NCBI GenBank assembly: GCA_965153455.1
Contig: OZ234494.1
Location: forward strand, 19,406,001-19,470,000
Reading direction: 5' to 3'
Source of the DNA: Sphagnum compactum
Taxonomy: Eukaryota > Bryophyta > Sphagnopsida > Sphagnales
DNA: 64,000 nt
The notes beneath the pieces are model-generated. The model did no database searches, was not told where the DNA came from, and worked only from the letters and a program-made list of their open reading frames with translations. Positions 35,522 through 47,898 of the stretch are shown here, in pieces. A program made the position numbers and the translations under genes. Numbering within the stretch: position 1 is the stretch's first letter; each line of letters begins with the position of its first letter.

Positions 35522-35586
35522 GTATATTTCCATCTTTTCGCCCACTGTCCTGTGCCAAGTTTAGTAAGTTCTACTAATGGTGAAAA

Positions 35587-38500
35587 ATTGACCCGTATAA
35601 GCAATGAGCAAGATGGGATTTTCTCAGTAAATAGGAATTGATCCGCATGCTGCATATAATGATCTAAAGTGTGGCATTCCTTCCAGTAATGAACTTGGAA
35701 CAGTAGCATGTTTGCAGAATCGTCTCCTACTGAAAAACCATGTGTGTTTGCTTCAGATTCTTCAGTAAGGGCTACCATTAACCTCCAAAGTGGTCACCCA
35801 CTGCAAGGGAAATTACTAGATTGATCAGAGCAATGGAGATATCCCTGCACACCACAATCCCTCATGAATGAATTCCACTCAAATTCTTTTCCATGTCCAC
35901 CGCCATATGTGCTGCAGTGGCATCAATTTGTAACCAAGGAGGGGGCTGCCATGCCGTAGTTTTAATCCTCTGCAACATCTCGCCACTTCAAAACCTGGCA
36001 CACTGTCCACTGAAGACCTCACACTAACAAATCCCTGGCATGAAAGAAAGCAAAGCGAAAATAAGTAGGTTATGCCATTTATAACTAACCCATTTCATTT
36101 CGAAACAACACACAAAATCTAATCAAGGATACCAAGGAAAAATGGACAAGAAAAATAGGATTGGCAATCCATTAAAGCTGAGGAACCAAGCAATCACATC
36201 CACTACTATATTACCCTTGAGAACCTTAATTTTTCTTTGACAACTCCTTATGGGTTGCAACCTATCTAGTTTAAAATTAATCAATTTATAAATTTACAAC
36301 TTACAATCCAAACTGCAATCAAACTATTCAAGTAGTGCACATGTCAATTGGCAAAAAGAACCACGTGCCACCCATGACTTATACCTCATGAAAATTGATT
36401 ATTTACATTGAGAATTGTGGAAAATGAGTTGTTCCTTTTTTTAATGTAGAGTGAGGGAACCAATTTCAACCAATTCAAAAAAAATGGTACTTTCCACTTA
36501 GTTTACACACCTTGTTGAATATATATCAAGTTCATTACTTGCCTCAAGCAAGCTCTTTCTCCTACAATGTCATCTTTGCTTTGTATTTGAAACACATTTT
36601 CATTGGATCATTACCAAACTCATTGCATGCTTGTCATTTGCTCTCTCATGCACTTTGTACAAACAACTCTCACATAATATTTATAGAATTTTAAGAAATC
36701 GCAAAAATTTGTAAAATTTATGATCTATAAAACCAAAAAAAAGGAGTTGGAAGAGTAAAAACAGGAATTGAGTACCATGAATAGTATGGAATGATAATCA
36801 TTCTATTGTGATTTTTTCACATGATGAATGCCAAAGCATTTTGTTAATGATCTTTTGAACAAGATCAACATATGAACATGGAGCCCAATTAAATAACACA
36901 TGTTCATATGTCAATGACATGACATGTTGAAATAATCTTGATAAAATGATATAAGTGAATTTCAATAAAAAAAGGTAACAACGATATGATGCAATGTGCA
37001 ACATGGAACAAATTTTTTTTATTCAAACAAAAATATCAATAAAATAAAGAAAAGTCAAATATCCTTGTGGAATATATAAATTGTATAAGGGTGTGAGCTT
37101 CTAATATGCCTTTTCAAATAGTCCAAATGGAGCATGAGTATTGAAGGTGGTAGAATATAGTGAAATTTGGTTATAAAAAATTAATTATTTATTTTTCTTT
37201 GAAAACTTTGTCCATATGTTTATAAGATTCAATTTGTGATCATTTTGCTTAATGAGTTTGGCAAACATTGAAATTCCAAACTATACAAATCTTTAAGCAT
37301 ATCTTTTAAACATTGCCTAGAAAAGGAAACACATGTTCAATAACCTTTTTTTTTCAGACATGTTCAACAATAAAATAATAATAATAATTTACACTTAAAT
37401 AATATGGCAATAATTTATATAGATTGAAATCATGTTTTTCAACCCCACCAAAAAAAATAAAATCATGTAAACAAAATAAACTTATTTTTTCTAGACTGAT
37501 ATATTCCCAAAAAACCACAAATAATAATAATTTCAAATCAACATAATTGGACAATAATAATTCTACATTTGTTAACTGTTATAGATTTGTTTCATTTCCA
37601 TTAAAAAAATTGTACCAAAAATGGCAAGAGTAACAAAATTTGACACTATAATATCTTCAAAGCCCAAGGTTAACATCTATGCATTCATGGAAACTAAAAA
37701 TAAAATTTGAAAATTTGAAATCAAAACATATGACATGTAAATTTTGTTTTTGAAACACATAATACTTATATGAATTATCAAAAACAATTGTAGGAATATA
37801 ACATTTGGGAAACATTATATGACCAATACAAAAAACACAATTGCCACATTTTAAACATCAAAGACATTGAGTGGGGCACTCTTTTGAAAGGTGCAAACTA
37901 TCATAACACCGTATTCACTCCAAAGACAAAGGAAGCAACCTCTGCACTATTTGTTAGAATTGTAAGATCTTATTGGGTGGGCGAAACAAGAAATTACAAC
38001 CAAGTGTCATTCACAAACACATATGCGAATGCAACTTTCCATTTCATTGCATCAGATGACTCAAAGTTCATACAAGAATACAAAAATAAAATTTCAGTTT
38101 GGAGTCAATATTGGAAAAACACATGTACAAACTTAGTTTGGCATGAAAACTGAGAGTTCATTTTCAGAAAAAAATATTAAAAACAAAAATTACGGCAACA
38201 ACATAAAAAATTGTTGAATCAACATTTTAAAAATAGAAAATGACAATGTTGAGTTTTTTTGTAAAATAAAAATATTTCATATTGACAATAAATTAAATAA
38301 TGGGGACATGATTAATTCAGGAAATTTAATGGCCATAAAATATTATATCAGATATTGGAAACATTTTGCTTCCAAAAAGCATGGTTTAACATTAGAATTA
38401 AATACAATTAAGTTACTAAACCAAGCAAACACAATCAAAGACAATTACGATGTTTATAAACTTATCACATAAATCAAATTTGGAAAAAAGAAAAGCTCAC

Positions 38501-39176
38501 TTTCAAATTTCTATTATTTTTCATGTTTGCTTGTTTTATTTTTTTAAATAATTAAGAATTTCAATCTACATTTTTTTTTCAAGTGTGTTTTTTGTAACCA
38601 ATTGAAAATGAAAAGCTAGCTCCTTACAACATAGCCATTAGGGTTGTTGGAATTTGGGAAAGAAATGTTTTTTCATTAATTAAAACAAAATCACAATCAT
38701 TAATAATTTTATACTCAACAAAATTATAAAAATACCAATTTATGTTTTTCTGTAACATGTTTTGTGAGTTTCAATTAATAAATGAAAGTAACAAACTACA
38801 ATTGAAAAACAAATCTTTCAAATACATTGATTTTTAATTTTTTTGAAATTTAAAAACTTTATCAAACCTATAAAAATAGAAATTTACACACATTTTTTCA
38901 ATTCAAATATCAAACATCATTTATCAAAAAATTAATTACATTCATCAATACAATTTTGAATCTTCATTACACATACAATAATATCTAATTGTCCGTAATG
39001 ACAAATAAAAACAACATCGATAGACACACCAGAAACAAAAAAACATGCAACAAAACAAAAGATTTGAAAAAAAACCAAAAACAAGAACCTTCTACGGCCT
39101 GTTCTATGGTACAAAAAAGGTTGGTCACACCACATTCCATCACATAATTCAGGTTCCGATGTAATAATGTTAAGGA
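35587..39176. other. AT-rich region without recognisable genes
   Basis: About 3.6 kb of very A+T-rich sequence outside the duplicated block. ORFs are short and lack domain content. No RNA gene or repeat array was recognised apart from simple A/T runs. Confidence 0.45.
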
Positions 39177-39682
39177 ATTTTAACCTTTGAACGATATTAA
39201 ATACTTCAAGGACAAATTTGGTGAAAGTCCAATATGGTAAACTTCAGGGTTCAAACTGGTTTGTGGAGATGCAAATTTTCATGTAAAAAGTTTTATTTCT
39301 TGAGTTTGTGGTGCTTAAGTTGGCATTCAACTCTTTCAACTCCCCACATAGATTTTGCAAGAATGCAATCCTGAGTTAGTAAATTCCAATGTCAAAAAGT
39401 TAATAGTGAAAATAATATTGGATACAAAAAGGTGAGCATTGGTGACGGTAGTTAGGTTTTAGAGGCCATTGGCTGTGGTGCCACCAACTTCCTGCTGGTA
39501 TAGGTAAGATGAAACCCTGGGGGATGTTAAATACCCCCCCTACAAACTTTGCAGGCGTCAACGCAGGACATTGCGTGTTCTCATTTCTTCTAGTGCAGTG
39601 TTCTCCAGAGTGAACACTTGTCCTTCTCTTAGAGCATCAAGAAAACATTTGTACTTCACGATCTGCTGTAGAAATCCTAAGG
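39177..39682. repeat. Dispersed repeat R0, right copy
   Basis: Matches 18941-19439 in the same orientation with scattered substitutions. It ends at CTGTAGAAATCCTAAGG, where the copies diverge and the element at 39674 begins. Confidence 0.8.
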
Positions 39683-40290
39683 ATTCGAACCGTGCACCTG
39701 TACAAAATAGAAACTACCCAGTATCGATAGGCTATTTCCATCACGTCATTCAAAGTTGACTGTATTCCTTATTTGGTTAAGCTTTTGCAGGACGTTAGTT
39801 GAACCCTGCGGCAGGACTTTGTGGGCTTCACACTGACACCAGGAGAGTTCGTATGGGGTTTCACGTCCTGCCAAAACCCGCTGCCATCCAACCTATTTTG
39901 TCCTCTTTACCACCTAACCCACTTCACCACTTTTCAGTACCCTTTTGTTTTTAGTCACCTATTTTGTCCTCTTTACCACCTAACCCACTTGACTACTCTT
40001 CGGTACCCTTTTGTTTTTAGTCACCTATTTTGTCCTCTTTACCACCTAACCCACTTGACCAGTGGAGCAAAAGGCCTTTTGAAAAAACCGACTATTCCTC
40101 ATAAATGTCATTGGGGACTGGCTACTACCTACAATCCTGACCCAGATGGGTCAGTTCGCACCTTGCCGCATTACTGGCAATGTCAACAAGCCCTGTACTA
40201 TATGTGGGAACCGGCCCCTTTATGAAGTGTAGTTAGTATAAAGTGTTGACAGGACAGGCAGCAGGAACTGGCCTCACATTATAAGCCATA
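39674..40290. mobile_element. Dispersed ~600-bp element E, left copy
   Basis: Matches 43476-43942 from the TCCATCACGTCATTC / CCCATCCTATTAATG region through TCCTTATTTGGTTAAG, CGTCCTGCCAAAACCC, GGACTGGCTACTACCT and GGAACTGGCCTCACATTATA. Both copies end at ATTATAAGCCATA. On the minus strand near its left end it reads GCACGGTTCGAATCC, a perfect tRNA-type B box, preceded by TAGCCTATCGATACTGG, which is A-box-like. It may be tRNA-derived. Each copy touches one edge of the partial block at 40291-43470, which it therefore flanks as a direct repeat. Confidence 0.55.
39891..40062 (+). repeat. 66-bp tandem repeat inside element E, about 2.6 units
   Basis: Units start at 39891, 39957 and 40023, each with ACCTATTTTGTCCTCTTTAC, CACCTAACCCACTT and CCCTTTTGTTTTTAGTC. 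The other copy of element E, near 43640-43720, has only a single unit, so the array expanded after the two copies separated. Confidence 0.85.
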
Positions 40291-43200
40291 GCTGACACCC
40301 AGATGACATTCACCGAACACCAAGTGGGATTATGTGACCGAGAAGCCACGAGCGCCCATCCATTGGAAACCCCATATGACTTCGGTATGGATGAACCACA
40401 ACTGAGTTACCATGGTTCCAACTTGGTAACCTATCCCATAAATCCACTTCCTGCCCCCTTCCCCACCTAGTTAGCTACCTATGAAGGGGGCAAGTACCTT
40501 GGCAAGTAGGTTGGGAATGCAAGTGCAAATTATGCAAGTGAGAAAGTAAGGTGCTTGGTGGCAACTAGGTAGGTGAACGGTTAGTGCATAACTAACCACT
40601 GTGATTAGCTATGGACAGGAACACAATGAAAACTCGTTTCCAATCCACACACCATCCATTCTGCATGGTGCGATGGTGGCCGTTAGTTGAGTCTGGCCAA
40701 GTTGTATAAAGCGTAGACTGAGGGCAATATGGGCCTGGTCGATAGTAATAAGTATCAAGTACCATCAGCTCTGCCCAAGGAAGAGGCCATGTGAACTAAT
40801 TAAAGTAGGAACCAGCAAAGGACACTGGCCACAACCTCTTTTACCGATTTTTCATTTGCAAGATTGCACTAAATGTCTTTCTTTGAGCTTTGGATTATGG
40901 ACCTCTTTTTACCGATTTTTCATTTGCAAGATTGTACTAAAAGTCTTCCTTTCACCCATGTGCTGCATAACTTTTGCAATTATATATGGTACCACTTGAA
41001 CTGCAAAAATCCAGCTGCAAAAGAGTACCACCTGCCATGCCATTAACAATGTAGGATGCATGCATATCTTCGCCTGTACATTGAGATTACTACTGTTGAG
41101 AAATTAAGGACCTTTTGTCTATTGCAGGGATCCCAGATGGGTTTGGCTCCCAATACTCTTACTGTGTACCTGACTTTGTATGACCTTCCTTAGAAGCAGC
41201 ACTTGCCAGTTTTGGATGCAAAGGGTGCTATCAAAATCACTCCATGTAATGTGAAAATGTCGGGGCTGAATGTCCCCTTCCACATTGGATCCTTTTCAAC
41301 TCTGATGCTTGAACTCTGTATGTCTTAACGGTAGACCTTGGTTGATATCTTATTGGAGGATTATGGTTTCATAAGGTGTCCTCTCTCTCCTTTCATAAAT
41401 GGCCAAACCACTCCAACATTTTCTTGCAGCATTAAAATTTTGTGAGTGTCCTTTTGAGGGTTAGGAAGGGAAGGGTGTTCAAGGGTCAACTTATGCCAAA
41501 AAGGCATTATTGCCTAGCCCAATTCTTCAGGCTCCTACGCAGCTTCTTTCATATGTATCTTTTAACCCCTGTTTTGAAAAGAGCAGAGCATGTGATGTAT
41601 GTGAATACACCTTCCACTGAGAACATGTATACATAGTTCCCCCAGTATATTTCACCAAACATTGTACTTCAACCTTTCAGGAAATTAATTTAGTATGTTG
41701 AATGGAGTAGACCTAAATTCTAAACTTATGAAATATGGGTGGGTCACATTTTGTTTGGATAGGAAATACTCCTCAAGAAATAAACAATCAGTTTTTCCCT
41801 GTTTTTAAAACTCTGAGCCCGGAGTGGTGACCAGTCCAGTCCTTTTTTTTCCCCACATAAACCAAACTTGAGGCCATCAGAAGAGTGCAGACATGAACCA
41901 AATCCTTCAAGATGACATAAAAGTTTATTTCCAAAATGGAATACCTTGAGCAGCAAAGAGAGGAACTTCTGCTACAAGCAGGTATAACAATGGTCAAGCT
42001 CAAGTATAGTTCCGAATTGTTTTTCTACCATACATTGCAAGGTGTGGGTATACAGAGGAGAGACTAGGCATACATTTGAGGAACTGGACAAAATGTGGTC
42101 GGTAAACACATGAATTAGTGATTTTCAAGTGGAGATGCATTTCAATTCTATGTGTGTTAAATACTTATATTACTTGCTTGAAGGCAAATTGTGAGTTCCA
42201 TGACACTGACATTCCTTTAGCAATTCTCCTTAGAGAGGAGCTCCTAATAAGTGTGGGGTGAGAACACCTTGAAACTATGTTTTGGGAAATATCAATCCAA
42301 AGAATGAGTTGAAAATATAGTTTGAACATACTGGAAACTTTGGAAACATCTTTGTAAAACCGTTTTGAGATCTTATTCGAGGAGAAACAAGAATTGATGG
42401 GAACAGTCTTTGGGATTTCGTATATGGACACTTGTGAACATAAGCTAAAGTTGTTGGGGGATTTCTTTGGGAACATCGTTGACAAACAAAGGACCATTTG
42501 TGGAATTAAATTGGAAAACGGTTGCAGGCATACTACCCCAGTTCCCTCGGTCCCATGAATGACTAACACATATACCTATTCAATTTTGTTCAACCCCATT
42601 CCAAGAACAGGTGACAATCAAAGCAAAGTAAGTCCATGTGCTACGAATGAACGGATCATGTGAAGAGAAACCAGTAAAAGGATGTGAACATGCCCAGAGT
42701 GGAAGATTTGTTTGGTACAAGGGCAAATGAGACATCCAGAGCTGTAATGGCCATTAGTTTCCACATTGGAACAAGGCATCACAAACACGCTGGCCCTGCC
42801 ATTAGATAAGATGTTGTACATCTACGTACTGTGTCCACACTGTGAACATAAAAACAAATCCGTTCCAATCGAAACAGTCTAAACACTTTCACCAAGGAAA
42901 TTGCTTCACCGAATATGAAACTGGTTCTCATAAGGTAAAACTTCCAAAAGTTGGATCCAATGCCATAGTCCCTGTCCCTGTGGCGGCAGGGCCCCACAAA
43001 TGCACCTGAGACACACGATTATGCCCTTGCCATTAGTCTAAGGGCAAAAACAGTGGCAAACACATTTAGATGTGGAAATTCTGCTCAGCCAATGAGGTGA
43101 TGCAGCATGCACCCAAGAGGCCTGGTTTCTCCCTGAAGGAGGTTTCTCTTTATATAGATTTTTAGTGTTCCTGACGTTTTCCGACTATGTTTCCACTGTG

Positions 43201-43470
43201 TTCCCCAACATGCCCTCAAAATGTTTCTCAAATTCTCAATGTATTCCCCCAAGATTTTCCCAAAAGCAGCTGATTTAGTCCCATAGTCCAAAGTCATCTT
43301 CTTCCAACCTATACATGTGAGCCAAAAGAATGCACTTCTACAATTCTATAGGTATTATGAAGGAAAACCTTCTATTTGTGGAGTATCCAAAGTTTCAGAA
43401 TTTATTTGTGATAGGCCAGTTAAAGAGGCTCATTGCAAAAAAACATTCTGAGCTTGGGACGCACCTCACA
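40291..43470 (+). repeat. Partial third copy (copy C) of the block's left part
   Basis: Collinear with 47899-50960 and, from 41530 on, also with 22566-24500. It breaks off at GCACCTCACA, before the ROCO gene, where element E begins. Copies B and C share bases that copy A lacks, such as GGAATACCTTGAGCAGCAAA where A has GGAATCCCTTG, so B and C separated more recently. It also shares with copy B a 1.2-kb left extension missing from copy A. Confidence 0.9.
40839..40975 (+). repeat. ~70-bp tandem duplication unique to copy C
   Basis: ACCTCTTTTACCGATTTTTC plus ATTTGCAAGATTGCACTAAA occurs at 40839 and again at 40908. Copy B has one unit, at about 48419. Confidence 0.75.
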
Positions 43471-43475
43471 CTAGA

Positions 43476-43942
43476 TAGTACCGGTACCCTAGTCCCATCC
43501 TATTAATGAACGGTGAGTGTATTTCTTATTTGGTTAAGTTTTGTAGGCCGACAATCAAACCCGAAGGCAGTACCTTGTGGGGGTTGCACTAACACCCGAA
43601 AAGGTCATATGGGGGTGTTTAACGTCCTGCCAAAACCCTCTCACATCGAACCTTTTTTGTCCTCTTTGCCACCGAACCTATTCGCGACTCTTTTGTACCC
43701 TTTTGTTTTTAGTCATTATAGCAAATGCCTTCCAAAAAATCGAGTAGTCTTCGTCAATGTCATGAGGGACTGGCTACTACCTAGAATCCTGACCTATATG
43801 GGTGAGTTCACACCTTGTCACATTAATGGCACTGGCAACCAGCTCTTCATTACAGGTCGGAACCGGCCCTTATATGAACTGTATAGGTTGTACAAAGTGT
43901 TAATAGGGCAGGCAGCAGGAACTGGCTTCACATTATAAGCCA
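43476..43942. mobile_element. Dispersed element E, right copy
   Basis: Second copy of the element at 39674-40290, more diverged, with a single unit of the internal 66-bp repeat. It starts exactly where copy C of the block is broken, at the transition after CACCTCACA. It carries a 141-codon open frame, 43513-43938, without recognisable domain. Confidence 0.5.
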
Positions 43943-44124
43943 TAGGTGATGGCTAGAGTGAACCAGCAGCCACCAATGCATTAGTTGGCTGTTCTATACA
44001 CTGGATGGGCTTTGTTTTTTCATTCGACGCCAGATGGGGTTCGTCAGAGTCCATTTCTTTTCACTGCTGACCACTGTACTTTTTCTTTTTTGGTTTGTTC
44101 TTGACAAATTTTCCCTAGACTTAA
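43943..44124. other. Short unique spacer
   Basis: No gene or repeat recognised between element E and the CTACC-rich stretch. Confidence 0.4.
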
Positions 44125-44710
44125 CCTCACACATAGCTACCCTACTCACCTTGCTACTTTCATAAGTACTATACCAACCTTGATACAATACTAATTATCC
44201 CCTACTAACATAGCTACCCTAATAATTAGTTATCCTACTAACTTAACTACTATACTAACTATCTACCTTATTAACCTAATTACCCTATTAATTACATACC
44301 CTATTGACTTAATCATTGTATTAACTACCTACCCTACTAACCTAGCTACCTTGTTATTTAACAACCCTGTATACACAACCACCGCATTGACATAAATATT
44401 CTACAAACCTAGCCACCTTGATAAGGTAGCTTGTTTCCTATGTACTAACTTATTTATTTCGTTACCTTGCTAAAGTAATTTTCTTCCTACCTATTGACTT
44501 GCCTACCTACATGCCTAGCTACTTTAATAGTCTATCTACTTGTTCCTTGAACATTTTTTCTATTTACTAACCTACCTATTAACCCAAGTACCTACCTATA
44601 TACCTACTTATTTACCTATGCACCCACCTTCTTACCTACCACTATGTTTACTTACCTATCTATGTTTTTTACATAGCCAAAAACCTAATTAATTACCTAT
44701 TCATTTTTTT
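44125..44710. repeat. Strand-asymmetric CTACC/CTAAC-rich low-complexity region
   Basis: About 590 bp built from variants of ACCTACCTA, CTAACCTAG and TACCCTATTA, almost free of G on this strand. A fixed period is hard to define; the theme recurs at about 20-30 bp. It resembles a decayed minisatellite. Confidence 0.65.
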
Positions 44711-44772
44711 CCAACCCCCAATCCTATTTATCAATTTATTAAGGTTCGCCCTAGTTCATGGATGATGAACAT

Positions 44773-44935
44773 AGGTATTGTAAAACATGTTTAAAATCCA
44801 CAACTATTTATGGACCTATATGTAGGTATTACAATGGATGTTAAAAAAATCAGCTACTATTTACAAGACTTAAAAGTGGGTATTGCAATGGATGTGAAAA
44901 ACCAACAATTATTTATCAGACCTATATGCAGGTTT
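44773..44935. repeat. 52-bp tandem repeat, three units
   Basis: Units begin TAGGTATTGTAAAACATG, TAGGTATTACAATGGATG and TGGGTATTGCAATGGATG, each followed by an AACTATTTA-like stretch and a GACCTATATG-like end. Further isolated GTAGGTATTGCA words continue to about 45,090. Confidence 0.7.
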
Positions 44936-45099
44936 TGCATATTTGAAATGACCTTACGGAAGTTAGAATAAAAAGGATGTAGGTATTGCATGTTTAGTTT
45001 CATGATAACACTAATAAGTTAATTAGAATGTGGGTATTGTTTTAAAAATCTTGAAGTGATGTGAATCCTAAATACATTAGATGTAGGTATTGCACAATG

Positions 45100-47067
45100 T
45101 TCATTTTAATCTTTGTAAACCTTACACAAATTAATCATAAAATGTGCATGTGGGACTATTCAAATTTTGATTATTACATCTAAAGCACTAAGAAAATGAT
45201 AAAAAATAAGACATATATGATTAATCATATACTCGTCAAACTAATGTGACTAGGAAAAAACATTATATTTATAAAAGATGTACAAAAATGGGTGGATCAA
45301 AAAATGCTAAAGAAACCAATGAAAAAAAAAAGTTTTTATAGTATATCAAAGGACCAAAGTTCAAAAAGTGGGTAGTCCAAAAAATGAACTAGCTAACTAT
45401 AAAAAGTGAAAATGTAAAACCATATCATTATCTATAATGTCATGTTTAACTCGGTAAGGAGTTGTCACATTTGTAGGCTTTATTACATGGTAAGCAATGT
45501 AAAAATGACGACATTGCATCTCAACATGAACTACATTTGCAACAAACTTTTCCTTTGTTTTGCCCTGAACCTTATAAACACCCAAAAACCACCAAATTAA
45601 ACCTTAACACACTTTGGATGAAAAAAAATTATAAAAAAACAACAAACATTAATTATTATTTTTTCTTACCTTCCATGAATCATTTTAGATTCATGGAAAT
45701 TCAATACAACTGTCAATTCTTATGTCCGACTTGCTTCAATGGACTTTCGATTCGAATTTTTGACATCCCATGCCATCCTCAATCATCGTGCATATACAAA
45801 ATGGGTGGATCAAATCATCTCTTGTAAATCTTCCTCCTTTTCTATTCGTAATGCTGCATTTCAAGGCTCATTTCCCATGCCCTAGGCATTAAGACCCAAC
45901 ATTTACAACAATTGCTTTGAAGTTAATTTGACCAAAATTCGTTTTGGTACTGGTGGACATTGTTCTGCAACAATTACCATTTTATCCCACTCGTGTTGGG
46001 CTTTGGCATGAATGTAATTGACAACATTTTCATCATTTTGTTTTTGCATAGCCATGGCAGTTCCCAAGATGCGAATGTTCATTATAACGTGGTCTTAATG
46101 TCAAAGACCTCTTTTAGAAGTTGAAAACCTCCCAGGTTTGACCTTTTTTGCCACTAAGCCATGCACCTCCTTCAAATGCTTGGTCAACAACCATTTGATA
46201 AAATATGCAACAATGCAAATGTTAACTTTACATTTCGATTTCAACCCAATTTTCATCCACTTTTTGTCCTTCCAAGCCATATTAAATGGATAAGGGGTGC
46301 CAATGGCTAAGAGGCTTGGTTAGTTTCAAACTTCGAACCTAAATCAAAAACTATAAAAACAAATAAATCTTTACTTTGTAATAAAAAAACCTTAATCCTA
46401 AAACCTTAAATATAAAAAAATCACACAATAAAATGTAGGTATTACAAAACATAAGATCACATAATCAAATGTAATTACTACAAACTCTAACCTTTTTCAA
46501 GTATTGTAATAATGTTTTTTTGAAAAACAAATCCCGCACTTTCCATCAAATGATAGAAGGTACAAGTATAATTAAAATTAAATCTTTTTGTACAATTTAT
46601 TTTTCTACATTTGATCAATGCATGTAGATTCTAAAACAATCTAACCCAACATTTTTCAATCAAAATCCTCAATCTATATTGGAAGGGATTTCATCATTTG
46701 AATAATAAACAACCACCATTGCCAACTCTAAGCCACATGGATTGCTTGATTCATCAAACCTTGGTTCTAATGGAACAACATTTTGCTCCCCAATTGTCGG
46801 TTCTGATGAAATAACATTTTGCTTCTTAGCCTCCAAATCACCATCAACTTTTTTCAGTCTCCTTCCTTTAGCCATTGTAACCCGAAACATTTAAAAACCA
46901 CCAAATCATTATTAATTGTCAATTCTAATGAACAATTAATAATTATTCGCAACAAAAAGACCAGAAATGAAGAAAAAAAAGAAAAGAAAGCAAGTTTTAA
47001 AAAAAGGAAAAAAAGAAAGAAACGTTTAAGGTTTAGCAAGCCATTGCCTTCTTTCCAGCAAAACACT
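45100..47067. other. AT-rich region without recognisable genes
   Basis: Scattered short ORFs only. From about 46,940 the plus strand becomes very purine-rich (A and G runs). Confidence 0.4.
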
Positions 47068-47430
47068 TGAAAAAGGTGATGACAGTTGCTGTTGCCTTCT
47101 TTGCAACAACACCAACAAAAGAAAAAAAAAGGTAACTGCAACAAACCTGTTATCGTCGCCCATTTTTGCTTCAAATAAAAAGAAGAAAAAAAAAGGCAAC
47201 GATAGCAAATTGCCTTGTTCGTAATAACAATAAAAGAAGAAAAAAAATGTGACGGCAATAAGCTTGCTGCCATCATCTTTTTCGTTTCAAGTAGAAAGAA
47301 GGAAAAATTGGGTGTTGGTAGCATGCTCGTTGCCGTCGCCTTATTCGCAACAAAAAATAGAAGAGAAAAAAGGCGATGACACATTTCTGCAGTCACCTTT
47401 TTCGCTTCAAACATAAACAAAAAAACAAAA
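47068..47430. repeat. Degenerate ~60-bp tandem repeat in a purine-rich tract
   Basis: Six units near 47070, 47125, 47190, 47240, 47303 and 47367, each beginning with a GAAAAAAAAGG-like purine run, then a GCAACGATAGC-like part and a GCCTT or CCTTTTTCG part. The segment following alternates between TTCGCAACAA and TTCGCTTCAA types, so the true higher-order unit is about 120 bp. A 216-codon minus-strand frame at 46854-47504 runs through it; its Phe/Lys-rich, repeat-driven composition argues against a gene. Confidence 0.65.
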
Positions 47431-47898
47431 AAAGAAGTGGATGGTGTTGTCTTCTTCTCCAACAAAACAAAAAGTAAAAAAACAAAGAGAAAAAAAAACA
47501 CCATAGGGAAGAAAAAAAATGCAAAAAAAAGAGGGAGCTTACCTTTCTTCTCCTGCTTCTACATTTGGGATGAAGCACTCCTCTTGCCTTCTCCTCTCCA
47601 TGTTCTTTCAATGTTGAGCTCTCCACCTTCCTCAAGCCTTATGTCTTGTGTCTCCTTAAAGTTTTGTGCTATTCAAGCTTGATAACTCTCCTGAGCTCTG
47701 GAAATGGAGTGAGCCGGAAACGAAGCGAGGGAGGTAGGATGGGGGGCGGTAGGTAGGAGGGGAAAATTTTGGGGCAGAGAAAAGGCTGAAAAATCTTTGA
47801 GCAAGGGAAAGGATGTGTTTTTGGTTCATCCCCAAAACGGTTTGAACAGCCTCATCCTGAACTGGTGCATTGGTGGCTACTGGTTCACTCCAATTGTA
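47431..47898. other. Purine-rich to GC-rich spacer
   Basis: Contains an A-rich tract, a TCTCC-rich tract and a G-rich stretch (GGAGGTAGGATGGGG) near 47730. No gene recognised. Confidence 0.4.

Larger units (their letters stand above)
22566..35586 (+). repeat. Large duplicated block, copy A (13.0 kb)
   Basis: Collinear with 49014-62032. The match starts at GGCTCCTACGCAGCTTCT and ends at TTCTACTAATGGTGAAA. It holds an unidentified decayed gene, the ROCO gene, a DUS2 fragment and a CLASP fragment, all on the plus strand. Offsets between the copies fall from 26,460 at the ROCO start to 26,447 at the last CLASP exon, so net indels are small. By eye, introns differ at roughly three bases per hundred. 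Copy A's unidentified-gene part differs from copies B and C, which resemble each other more. Confidence 0.95.

Noticed and set aside
22566-35586. The 13-kb block as a Helitron that captured gene fragments
   Set aside because: The capture pattern fits, but I see no TC start, no clear hairpin with CTRR end, no A/T insertion context and no Rep-helicase sequence at the block edges.
39674-39745. tRNA gene on the minus strand, because of a perfect B box GGTTCGAATCC
   Set aside because: The T-arm stem does not pair, no acceptor stem or anticodon arm can be built, and the related copy at 43476 lacks the B box.
46854-47504. 216-codon minus-strand frame rich in Phe, Leu and Lys
   Set aside because: It follows the purine-rich tandem repeat, has no domain and no splice or start context, and its composition is explained by A/G runs.
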